This document shows positions 41,943-49,413 of a stretch of DNA of 64,000 nucleotides, in pieces. The stretch covers positions 7,949,501 to 8,013,500 of the forward strand of contig NZ_CP059732.1 of assembly GCF_014117325.1 (NCBI RefSeq), given 5' to 3'. The notes beneath the pieces are model-generated. The model worked only from the letters and a program-made list of their open reading frames with translations, did no database searches and was not told where the DNA came from. Every line of letters begins with the position of its first letter. Position 1 is the first letter of the stretch. The position numbers were made by a program, and so were the translations under genes. This DNA comes from Spirosoma foliorum (GTDB taxonomy: Bacteria > Bacteroidota > Bacteroidia > Cytophagales > Spirosomataceae).

Positions 41943-43100
41943 ATGCCGGATTTATTTTCATCCTTTAAGCTGGGCGGACTGGAGTTGCCTAACCGCATCG
42001 TGATGCCGCCACTGACAAGGGCTCGGGCTCCAAGGGATATTGCCACCCAGGAAATGGCGCTTTATTACAGCCAGCGGGCTACTGCCGGATTAATTATTGC
42101 TGAAGGCTCACCCATCTCTAATGAAGGGCAAGGGTATCTTTTCAATCCCGGCATTTTTACCCCCGAACAAGTCAACGGGTGGCGTCTGGTAACGGATGCC
42201 GTCAAACGAGCGCGTGGTCGAATCGTAGTACAACTCTGGCACGTCGGCCGAGTTTCGCATACGTCTATTCAACAGTATGGTCAGCCGCCCGTCAGCTCTA
42301 CCAATCGAGTAGCTAAAAACGCCAATGCCTTTGGACGGGATGCCACGGGTCAAATCAATTTTATTCCGTCGTCAACACCAAGAGCGCTGACAACCGGAGA
42401 AATCAGCCGTGTCATTAGGGATTTTGTGCAGGCTGCGCGGAATGCGATCGAAGCAGGCTTTGATGGTGTTGAGTTGCACGCGGCTAACGGGTATTTATTC
42501 GATCAGTTTTTGAATCCCCTTATCAATGACCGGATCGATCGGTATGCGACCACGACGATGGAAAACCGCTTACGGTTTTTACTGGAAACGGTAGATGCTA
42601 TTAGCGACGTAATAGGCCATAAACGGATTGGCGTCAGGCTTTCCCCCTATGGCACCCTGAATGATTGTCCCCACTTTGACGATGCAGAAGAAACGTATCT
42701 GGCGGTGGGAAAGGCATTGGGCGAACGCCATATTGCCTATATCCATGTCATGGATCAGACGGGATTTTTTACCATGCCCGCTGGGGCGGAGTCGACCAGC
42801 GACGCCATCCATCGGCTGCTTCGCCAGTGGCGAGGGGACTTACCGCAAACTGCCCTTATCTTCGCTGGCAGTCTTACCCAGGTGCGTGCGAATGAATTGA
42901 TTAGTAATGGCTTGATCGACCTGGCCGCTTTTGGGCAAGGATTTATTGCTAACCCGGACCTGGTTGCCCGTTTCCAAAACGGGTGGCCGCTCGCGCTTCC
43001 CAATCGAAAAACTTTTTATACTGGAGGGTCTGTTGGTTATACGGATTACCCAACGTATCAGGTACCGCTTTCGGATAGTAGGCAAATGATCAATGGATAA
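41943..43100 (+). CDS. Old yellow enzyme-family alkene reductase (NADH:flavin oxidoreductase)
   Basis: FMN-dependent ene-reductase, TIM barrel, cytosolic, about 385 residues. 'SFKLGGLELPNRIVMPPLTR' is the FMN-binding start, 'VQLWHVGRVSH' the strand-3 segment, 'GFDGVELHAANGYLFDQFLN' contains the His-Asn substrate-binding pair and the Tyr proton donor region, and 'IGVRLSPYGT' is the strand-6 Arg for FMN. Family members reduce activated C=C bonds of unsaturated aldehydes, ketones and nitroesters. An in-frame ATG at 41931 overlaps the preceding SDR; I prefer the second ATG. An AraC paralogue follows 8 nt after the stop, so SDR, ene-reductase and AraC look like one operon. Confidence 0.93.
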   Translation: MPDLFSSFKLGGLELPNRIVMPPLTRARAPRDIATQEMALYYSQRATAGLIIAEGSPISNEGQGYLFNPGIFTPEQVNGWRLVTDAVKRARGRIVVQLWHVGRVSHTSIQQYGQPPVSSTNRVAKNANAFGRDATGQINFIPSSTPRALTTGEISRVIRDFVQAARNAIEAGFDGVELHAANGYLFDQFLNPLINDRIDRYATTTMENRLRFLLETVDAISDVIGHKRIGVRLSPYGTLNDCPHFDDAEETYLAVGKALGERHIAYIHVMDQTGFFTMPAGAESTSDAIHRLLRQWRGDLPQTALIFAGSLTQVRANELISNGLIDLAAFGQGFIANPDLVARFQNGWPLALPNRKTFYTGGSVGYTDYPTYQVPLSDSRQMING

Positions 43101-43108
43101 CCAGAACG

Positions 43109-44023
43109 ATGAAACAGAACAGCGCTCCCTACCTCATTAAGACCATTGAAGAGCATCATGCTCATTTTGGACTGTCCAAACCCCGGCATCCGTTGATCAG
43201 TGTTTTCCGCTTTGAAGATACAAACGTAACGGATAGTTTACCGGATAAATACATGTTTGATTTCTACTGCATTGCTATCAAGAAAAACTTTGATGGGCAC
43301 TGTTTATATGGACAACGGTACTATGCCTTTGGGTCAGGTGTGATGACATTTTTAGGTCCCAACCAGGTGTCTTCCTATCCTCGGGGAGAGGACGCAGCCA
43401 GGGAAGGGATAGGCATCGTATTTCACGCAAGCTTTCTATTCGGTTATTCGTTAGCGGCTACCATAAACCAGTACGGCTTTTTTTCTTATGAACTCAACGA
43501 GGCTTTACACCTCTCGGAAGACGAGGAGGTTACGGTGGCTGGCATTATGGAGAAGATCACTTCGGAATATAAAGCCAATATCGATCAGTACAGCCAGGAT
43601 ATCATGATCGCCCAAATCGAGCTTCTTTTACAATATTGCAATCGCTTCTATAATCGGCAGTTTATTACCCGTAAACCCGATAATGCGGAAATTCTTATTC
43701 GATTAGAAAAGTTACTCGATACCTATTTTGCCAATGAAGACCAACTGCAACTGGGGTTGCCTACGGTACAGTATGTAGCCCAGGAATTGTCGATTTCAGC
43801 AAATTACTTAAGTGATATGTTGCGCAGTTATACGGGGCAGACAACGCAGCAACATATTCATGCCAAGCTGGTTGAAAAAGCAAAGGCGCTTCTGTCTACG
43901 ACCTCCTTATCGGTCAGCGAAATTGCTTATCAATTGGGGTTTGACTACCCGCAGTCGTTCAATAAATTGTTTAAGAACAAGACGGCCATCTCACCCTCTG
44001 AATTTCGCCAATCGTTTAATTAA
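43109..44023 (+). CDS. AraC-family regulator (array paralogue D)
   Basis: 304-residue transcription factor, closest in the window to the one at 32498. Shared blocks are 'LSKPRHPLISVFRFEDT', 'QYGFFSYELNEALHLSEDE', 'CNRFYNRQFITRKPDN' and the DNA-binding units 'LSISANYLSDMLRSYTG', 'LSVSEIAYQLGFDYPQSF' and 'LFKNKTAISPSEFRQ'. It starts 8 nt after the old yellow enzyme, the tightest enzyme-AraC junction of the array. After the stop come ~470 nt without an intact gene. The effector may be a substrate of the ene-reductase, which is a hypothesis. Confidence 0.9.
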   Translation: MKQNSAPYLIKTIEEHHAHFGLSKPRHPLISVFRFEDTNVTDSLPDKYMFDFYCIAIKKNFDGHCLYGQRYYAFGSGVMTFLGPNQVSSYPRGEDAAREGIGIVFHASFLFGYSLAATINQYGFFSYELNEALHLSEDEEVTVAGIMEKITSEYKANIDQYSQDIMIAQIELLLQYCNRFYNRQFITRKPDNAEILIRLEKLLDTYFANEDQLQLGLPTVQYVAQELSISANYLSDMLRSYTGQTTQQHIHAKLVEKAKALLSTTSLSVSEIAYQLGFDYPQSFNKLFKNKTAISPSEFRQSFN

Positions 44024-44222
44024 CACCTTCTTACGCAGCATTTGATACCCTTATGGTTTCATTACGGTTCGAAGGTATCTGAATAGTAAGGTACACCTGC
44101 CAACGAATATCAACGTGAATAAACGGTTCTTCCCATTTCTATTTACTGTTTAGTATACCGGCAGATTGTTCGATGCCAGATTCACGACCATAGACAAGCT
44201 ATTCTTCTACTAGGATGGCGCT

Positions 44223-44257
44223 ATACTTGATACAACCTGTTTGATTTTATCAAGTAT
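44223..44257. promoter_or_regulatory. Dyad upstream of the iorA remnant
   Basis: Perfect 10-bp inverted repeat: atacttgata (44223-44232) and tatcaagtat (44248-44257), 15-nt spacer. It lies about 85 nt before the remnant and 235 nt before the AraC gene at 44493. It may be the operator of the lost operon. Confidence 0.45.
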
Positions 44258-44341
44258 CTGTTTGAATTAGTCAATTGCTAAAGTCCTATAAACCTGAGCT
44301 TTGCCTTCATTTATCATGGTTTTGGAACAGCGAATTAGTTT

Positions 44342-44428
44342 ATGATAACTATCAGCATGAACGGAAAAGATTATCAGATCGATGCTGACGCCAATAGGCC
44401 GTTACTAGGGATTATCCGCATTGACTGA
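44342..44428 (+). pseudogene. Isoquinoline 1-oxidoreductase alpha-like [2Fe-2S] subunit, 5' stub
   Basis: The 28 codons from the ATG at 44342 read 'MITISMNGKDYQIDADAN' and 'RPLLGIIRID' and then stop. This is the N-terminal beta-grasp strand pair of the small iron-sulphur subunit of xanthine-dehydrogenase-type molybdenum enzymes (usual continuation '...LLWVLRDELGLTGTKYGCG'). The Cys-rich cluster-binding part and the rest of the protein are absent, as are the large molybdopterin subunit genes. In this phylum such operons are often adjacent to an AraC gene, as here, so the operon was probably deleted, leaving this stub. Confidence 0.6.
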
Positions 44429-44492
44429 GAATGTCGATTCATAACGCTGAATAATTGGCTGAACTATTCATACTTAAACGGTCTACACGCGT

Positions 44493-45395
44493 ATGAAGAT
44501 CATAAAAACGCCCAGCGACTATCGAATGGGGCCTAACCTACATAATATGATCGAGTTAACGGGAGTTTCGCTGGTGGAGTCCTGTGCCAATGCTCACGAT
44601 AAAAAAGCGAAGATTTTTTTGGAAGACCATCTGTTGCTGTTTGTTTTGGAAGGTACTCATCATATTCGATGGGGCACCCAGTCGGTCTCGGTGGGTAAGC
44701 ATCAAATGGTATTGCTGAAAAAACATACCTATTTTGAGTCGCATAAGGTAGGCAATCCAGACAATCAATTTGCCTATGAAAGCATGATGTTTTTTCTGAA
44801 AGACGGCTTTTTGACCGAGTTTGTTCGCCAGACCAGCCTTGAGGCTGATATCTCTAAAAGTGACTCAGAGATTACAGTCAAAGATTTTGGGAGCCGGATG
44901 TTAAAGTTTCTGGAATCGTTACACCCCTACTTTCGAGATCCTGAAGAAATCAACGAACAATTATTTAAGCTGAAGATGCTTGAACTGTTATATGACCTGG
45001 CAGTAACGGATAAACAGCTATTGGCCCAGTTAACTACCTTAGAACGAGAATTCGTTGCCGACCTGAGTCAGGTAATCGAAGCGAACTATTTAAAAGATCT
45101 GTCCCTTCAGCAACTGGCTACGTTAGCTGGGCGTAGCCTTTCCAGCTTTCGCAGGGATTTCCAGCGTATCTATCTGGCCCAGCCTGCCCAATGGCTCAAA
45201 CAGAAAAAGCTCGAAAAGGCGCTTGATCTGTTACTGCATACCCGGCTGCCCATCAGCGATGTAGGGCGTCAGGTAGGAATTACCAACAGCGCTCATTTTA
45301 CAAGGGTATACAAGCAACATTTTGGTCAAACGCCTTCCCAAGCCCGGTCTTTACCAGGTAAAAAGGTGGTTGACGCAAATGAGCAAAATAGTTGA
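44493..45395 (+). CDS. AraC-family regulator (ExsA-like arrangement)
   Basis: 300-residue transcription factor not closely related to the four array paralogues. The N-terminal part has a cupin-like block ('LLLFVLEGTHHIRWGTQSVS', 'VGKHQMVLLKKHTYF'). The AraC domain is 'LSLQQLATLAGRSLSSFRRD', 'FQRIYLAQPAQWLKQKKLEK', 'LPISDVGRQVGITNSAHFT' and 'VYKQHFGQTPSQAR'. It lies between the iorA-like stub and an exported aldo/keto reductase (59 nt after its stop). Either the lost molybdenum enzyme or the reductase may be its target. Confidence 0.88.
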   Translation: MKIIKTPSDYRMGPNLHNMIELTGVSLVESCANAHDKKAKIFLEDHLLLFVLEGTHHIRWGTQSVSVGKHQMVLLKKHTYFESHKVGNPDNQFAYESMMFFLKDGFLTEFVRQTSLEADISKSDSEITVKDFGSRMLKFLESLHPYFRDPEEINEQLFKLKMLELLYDLAVTDKQLLAQLTTLEREFVADLSQVIEANYLKDLSLQQLATLAGRSLSSFRRDFQRIYLAQPAQWLKQKKLEKALDLLLHTRLPISDVGRQVGITNSAHFTRVYKQHFGQTPSQARSLPGKKVVDANEQNS

Positions 45396-45454
45396 CACGT
45401 TTTGCAAAAACGTAACCGGAGTTGCCTTGTTTTTTATACAAAAAATCAAGTGCA

Positions 45455-46603
45455 ATGGAAACAAGACGTGAATTTTTAGCGATGGCCGGAAACGGAGCGT
45501 TACTGGCCAGTCTGGGGGCTTTACCACAGCATAGTATGGCCGCTGACTTTACTTCGGGAACTGGAATAAGTAATCCACAAATTGACCGGGAACGAGGAAA
45601 TACCTGGCTCGATAACCTGCCTGGTTTTGGTATGGGTGGTGTACCCCTTGGCAATGAGTTTGAAGTGGTCACTGACGATCAGGCTTTTGAAACGCTGACT
45701 GCTGCCTGGAAAGCCGGGGTACGGTATTTTGATGTGGCGCCCTGGTACGGCCTGGGATTAGCAGAACGGCGATTTGGCTCTTTTCTACACAACCAGAAGC
45801 GGACGGATTTTTTCATTTCCACCAAAGTTGGGAAGTTGTTAAAGGCATCCAGGAACAACAAGGGTGCAACCCTTTTCCCTCATGCTGGCTCCCCCAATAC
45901 ACCCGTCTACGATTATTCAGGCCCAGCTATAAGAAGATCTGTCGAGGATAGTCTACAGCGGCTCGGCATTGATAGCATCGATATTGCCTTTGTCCATGAC
46001 TTATCGCCCGACTTCCGCTATTTTGACCGAAGTTGGCTGGAGCATTGGGAAATAGCCCGCAAAGGGGCTTTCCCGGAACTCAATAAGATGCGGGAAGAGG
46101 GGCTCATCAAAGCTTGGGGGTTGGGTGTCAATCGCCCCGAGCCAATTCTGAAAGCCATGCAGGATAGTACGCCGGATGTATTCCTTATGGCCTCCCAGTA
46201 TTCCCTGATTGACCATCAAAACGCGCTTCATACCCTTTTCCCGGAAATACGAAAGCATAACATTAAGCTGGTCATCGGCTCTAGTTTAAATGCTGGTTTT
46301 CTTTCGGGTAGCAATCGGTATAACTATGACCCCACTAAGCCCATACCCAAGGAGTACCTGGCCAAACGGGAAACGTTGCGCCAGGTTGCGGCCTCGCATG
46401 GCGTTGATTTGAGGACAGCCGCTCTGCAATTTTCGTCCTTTCCTGACGTAGCGGCTGCCCTGATCGTTGGCGCACGCACGGCCCAGCAAATAACGGAGGA
46501 TGTTGCGTCGATGAACGCCAAGATACCCGCTGATTTCTGGTCGGAACTTAAAGCGAAGGGGCTCATCGACAAGGATGCTCAGACCAGCAAACATCCGTCC
46601 TAA
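45455..46603 (+). CDS. Exported aldo/keto reductase with Tat-like signal
   Basis: Aldo/keto reductase of about 382 residues. It begins 'METRREFLAMAGNGALLAS', a twin-arginine-type signal (R-R-E-F-L), cut near 'SMAADF', so it is probably periplasmic, unusual for an NADPH-dependent family. Catalytic residues look intact: 'YFDVAPWYGLG' (Asp, Tyr), 'FFISTKVGKL' (Lys) and 'IDIAFVHDLSP' (His). 'AALIVGARTAQQITEDVASM' is the C-terminal cofactor loop. It resembles D-threo-aldose/pyridoxal-type reductases. The frame opens at a TTG at 45422, but the ATG at 45455 begins the signal. A terminator follows 6 nt after the stop. Confidence 0.87.
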   Translation: METRREFLAMAGNGALLASLGALPQHSMAADFTSGTGISNPQIDRERGNTWLDNLPGFGMGGVPLGNEFEVVTDDQAFETLTAAWKAGVRYFDVAPWYGLGLAERRFGSFLHNQKRTDFFISTKVGKLLKASRNNKGATLFPHAGSPNTPVYDYSGPAIRRSVEDSLQRLGIDSIDIAFVHDLSPDFRYFDRSWLEHWEIARKGAFPELNKMREEGLIKAWGLGVNRPEPILKAMQDSTPDVFLMASQYSLIDHQNALHTLFPEIRKHNIKLVIGSSLNAGFLSGSNRYNYDPTKPIPKEYLAKRETLRQVAASHGVDLRTAALQFSSFPDVAAALIVGARTAQQITEDVASMNAKIPADFWSELKAKGLIDKDAQTSKHPS

Positions 46604-46608
46604 CGGCA

Positions 46609-46671
46609 ACAGTAGATAGCCGGATCATCAAGACAACCCGCCCTACTAGTAAGTGTCCGGTTATCTACTGT
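46609..46671 (+). terminator. Terminator after the exported aldo/keto reductase
   Basis: 16-nt arms (46609-46624 with 46656-46671), one G-T pair, followed by 'cttttcgtct'. The loop is 31 nt long. Confidence 0.65.
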
Positions 46672-47334
46672 CTTTTCGTCTCACAAAAGCGGCTATGAAT
46701 AGACTGTAGCCCGAAGTGAAAGCTATTCGGTGGGGTTTCTGATTGCTAAAAACTCCTTTGATATTATTGTATGGCTAGCCCCGTGATCCGTTGATCGGTT
46801 ATATTTTAAGATATACTGCCGATCTATTTAAGGTAGTTTATTCTCCGCTTTCTCAAAAAAAGTAAACGCGTCCGAAGAGAAAAGTTGCTTTGGCAGCCGC
46901 TGGCATGTGTTCCCCCAAAAAAAGAGAGTTTGCAAACACAGTAGACTGTACAGGAAACGGGCGGCTCAGACTTTATTGCCTAAGAAAAAAACCTGTTTGA
47001 GTAGCAGATGGCTCTAAGTTGTGCAGTTATGACGCAGCTAAGCTGGTATATAAAAGTATAATTCTTACTTTTCCTGTCCTGATTAAAATCGACCTATTTA
47101 GTGAACCATCCGGCTTTAAAGGCGGCTTTAAATTGAGCATAATCTTGGTATACCTGCAACGCGTAAGATTCCGCTCTTCCCAATAGCTTGGGGGCCCAGT
47201 CTGACTGATTCGCGAAATTAATCACAGGTAATCAGCACCGAAACTATTCGGTGACGATCTATCGACTTCGCTTAGCTATCGCCAATGCGTTGATGGTAGC
47301 TTTTGCCATTACTCAAAATTCGGGATGACTCATG
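46672..47334. other. 660-nt gap at the right end of the accessory region
   Basis: No intact gene. A minus-strand stretch (about 47094-47231) reads 'PVINFANQSDWAPKLLGRAE' followed by 'SYALQVYQDYAQFKAAFKAG' and 'WFTK' before a stop, which looks like the real C-terminus of a protein whose 5' part is gone (a stop precedes it in frame). I do not recognise the family. The rest is A/T-rich without clear repeats. Confidence 0.35.
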
Positions 47335-47382
47335 TTTCAAGGCCAGGCCGCTATGGTCCGCCATAGCGGCCTGGCCTTGAAA
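47335..47382. terminator. 22-bp perfect hairpin after proC
   Basis: Arms 47335-47356 and 47361-47382 pair over 22 bp with a 4-nt loop. It begins 2 nt after the proC stop (minus strand). There is no T-run, so it may stabilise the mRNA end as well as terminate. Confidence 0.78.
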
Positions 47383-47383
47383 A

Positions 47384-48187
47384 TTAACCCTTCGATAATT
47401 CGGTTGCCCGAATTTGAGCCGCTTTGATTCCTGTCACTAATGTATCGGATAAACCCCCGCTTTCAAATGCGCGGAGTGCCGCTTCGGTTGTGCCGCCTTT
47501 AGAGGCTACTGCTTTAATAAGATCGTCCAGCGATTTATCGGCGTTGTTAATGAGGTGATATGCGCCGAGCATCGTTTGTTTAACCAACAAAGCCGCCACT
47601 GCGTCGTCGAATCCCATTTGTTTGCCAGCCTCAATCATCGACTTTACGACGTAATAGAAATAAGCCGGACCGCTACCACTAAGGGCCGTTACGGCATCAA
47701 TCATGGCTTCATCTTCCAGGAATATAGATCGGCCTGTAGCATTGATCAGGTTTTCGATTCTACGTAGGTTGTTTAGATCCACTTCTTTGGCCGCCGTGAA
47801 ACCGGTGATGCCCATACCAAGCATGGCAGGTGTATTAGGCATAGCCCGAACGACTAAAGGGTGACCCAACTTTTCCTGAATTTGTGCGATTGGGATGCCT
47901 GCCATGATCGACAGAATCACTTGATTGGGCTGAATAATATCGCGTAAGGCTTCGTGAACGCTGTTAAAGTCCTGTGGCTTTACCGACAGAATAATCAAAT
48001 CCGTTTCGCCAACGTGTGGCCCAATGGTATCAACAACAACGCCCGCTTTTTCGGCTTTTAACGATTCGGAGCGGTCGGCACTTTTTTCGATTAAGAGTAA
48101 ATCTTCTTTTTTTACAAGGTCATACTGCAAAAACGATTTGGCAAAAGCCATACCCATGTTGCCGCAACCTACAATAGCAATTTTCAT
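47384..48187 (-). CDS. proC: Pyrroline-5-carboxylate reductase
   Basis: Last enzyme of proline synthesis; reduces 1-pyrroline-5-carboxylate with NAD(P)H in the cytosol. 267 residues, normal length. 'MKIAIVGCGNMGMAFAKSFL' is the nucleotide-binding N-terminus, and the ProC signature region 'VVRAMPNTPAMLGMGITGF' and 'VTALSGSGPAYFYYVVKSM' are clear, with the C-terminal 'VASKGGTTEAALRAF'. It lies 92 nt downstream of the TlpA-like gene, the gap holding a palindromic spacer, so gatB, the TlpA-like gene and proC probably form one transcription unit. Confidence 0.97.
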   Translation of the reverse strand: MKIAIVGCGNMGMAFAKSFLQYDLVKKEDLLLIEKSADRSESLKAEKAGVVVDTIGPHVGETDLIILSVKPQDFNSVHEALRDIIQPNQVILSIMAGIPIAQIQEKLGHPLVVRAMPNTPAMLGMGITGFTAAKEVDLNNLRRIENLINATGRSIFLEDEAMIDAVTALSGSGPAYFYYVVKSMIEAGKQMGFDDAVAALLVKQTMLGAYHLINNADKSLDDLIKAVASKGGTTEAALRAFESGGLSDTLVTGIKAAQIRATELSKG

Positions 48188-48202
48188 AATGGAGGGAGGA
48201 GA

Positions 48203-48274
48203 GGGAGAAAGGAGGAAAGGGACGAAGGAGATGGATGAACCTTTCTCCCCTTCGTCCCTTTCCTCCTTTCTCCC
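48203..48274. repeat. Perfect 26-bp palindromic spacer before proC
   Basis: Arms 48203-48228 (gggagaaaggagg...) and 48249-48274 pair exactly over 26 bp, 20-nt loop. Purine-only and pyrimidine-only words. It lies between the TlpA-like stop and the proC start. Confidence 0.9.
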
Positions 48275-48279
48275 TTTTT

Positions 48280-49413
48280 CTATTTTACCTGTAAAACTTC
48301 TTCTAATTTTTGCTCTAAAGCGGGGCCACGTAGATTTTTGGCGATGATCTTACCGTCTTTGTCAAGCAGGAATGTTGCGGGAATGGCCTGAACACCATAT
48401 TGTTGAGCGGCTGCCGATTGCCAGAATTTCAAATCTGAAACATGCGTCCAGGTGAGGTTATCATTGCGAATGGCCTTAGTCCAGTTCGCTTTGGCCTGAT
48501 CGAGCGAGACACTATAAATCGCAAATCCTTTGTCTTTATACTTGTTATACATCCGAACCACATTTGGGTTTTCGGCTCGGCAAGGGCCACACCAAGACGC
48601 CCAGAAGTCAATCAGAACATATTTGCCACGCAAAGACGAAAGGGGAACAGGTGTTCCGGTTGTGTCGTTCAGGGCAATTTCCGGGGCCGACGCGCCAACC
48701 GATACGCCTTTGATCCGGGCTACACGGCCAATCAGCGATTTAGCGTGTGGGCTATTCGGATTCTCCTTCTCGAACCGTTGGGCCAGCGCATCGTAGGTGG
48801 CAAAATCGGTATCGATATTGATGAAATTCAACGCGAAAAGCGACACTAAGGATGTTCCCATTTCCGGCAACATCGCCTTTACTTTGTTGACAACGTCCTG
48901 TTCGGCATTCTGATAATCCTGCTCGATCTGGGCGATTTTCTTGTTGTCTTTTTTCTCTGTAGCCGCTGCTACCTGTTTATTCCAGTTGGAAACTTTGGTC
49001 TCCATATCGGTACGGAGCGCCATTAGTTTGCCATAATAGTCCATGTTTTTGGAGCCAGAGACCGTTGCATGACCTACCTGCCCGGTTTTAGCATCCATCT
49101 GAAAACCATCGGCCACCACATTCAGGGTTTCGCCCCCTTCCACTAGCAGGGCCATTTTCTGACCTCCCCCTACGTTAAGCACAAATACCTCACCGCCATC
49201 GGCCACTTTGCCGTTGAGCGTGAATGTATTACCCGCAACGATTTTGGTCGAGTCAATTTTATGAGTTGGCTGAGAGTTCGTTTCCAGATAAACGTAACTG
49301 CCTGGGGTTGCTTTATTGACTTTGCCCGTAACCGTAAACGGTTTTGTGCTTTGAGCATTGGTTACGAGGCTGAGCGCCATGAAACCAGCGATACCGAATA
49401 CTGCGTTTTTCAT
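48280..49413 (-). CDS. TlpA-like thioredoxin-fold protein with DUF4369-type N-terminal domain
   Basis: Exported thiol-disulphide oxidoreductase of 377 residues. A signal peptide (MKNAVFGIAGFMALSLVTNA) is followed by a beta-rich DUF4369-like domain (about 25-115, 'FTVTGKVNKATPGSYVYLE') and a helical linker. The AhpC/TlpA thioredoxin domain covers about 240-377: 'VLIDFWASWCGPCRAENPN' with the CxxC active site and 'VQAIPATFLLDKDGKI' with the cis-Pro. The family keeps periplasmic cysteines reduced, for example in cytochrome c maturation, but this architecture is common in Bacteroidota without a known specific role. Its ATG overlaps the gatB stop by 4 nt (ATGA), so it is coupled to gatB. Confidence 0.92.
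   Translation of the reverse strand: MKNAVFGIAGFMALSLVTNAQSTKPFTVTGKVNKATPGSYVYLETNSQPTHKIDSTKIVAGNTFTLNGKVADGGEVFVLNVGGGQKMALLVEGGETLNVVADGFQMDAKTGQVGHATVSGSKNMDYYGKLMALRTDMETKVSNWNKQVAAATEKKDNKKIAQIEQDYQNAEQDVVNKVKAMLPEMGTSLVSLFALNFINIDTDFATYDALAQRFEKENPNSPHAKSLIGRVARIKGVSVGASAPEIALNDTTGTPVPLSSLRGKYVLIDFWASWCGPCRAENPNVVRMYNKYKDKGFAIYSVSLDQAKANWTKAIRNDNLTWTHVSDLKFWQSAAAQQYGVQAIPATFLLDKDGKIIAKNLRGPALEQKLEEVLQVK

Noticed and set aside
48203..48274. CRISPR-like array from repeated purine words
   Set aside because: There are no regular repeats with unique spacers; it is an inverted repeat.
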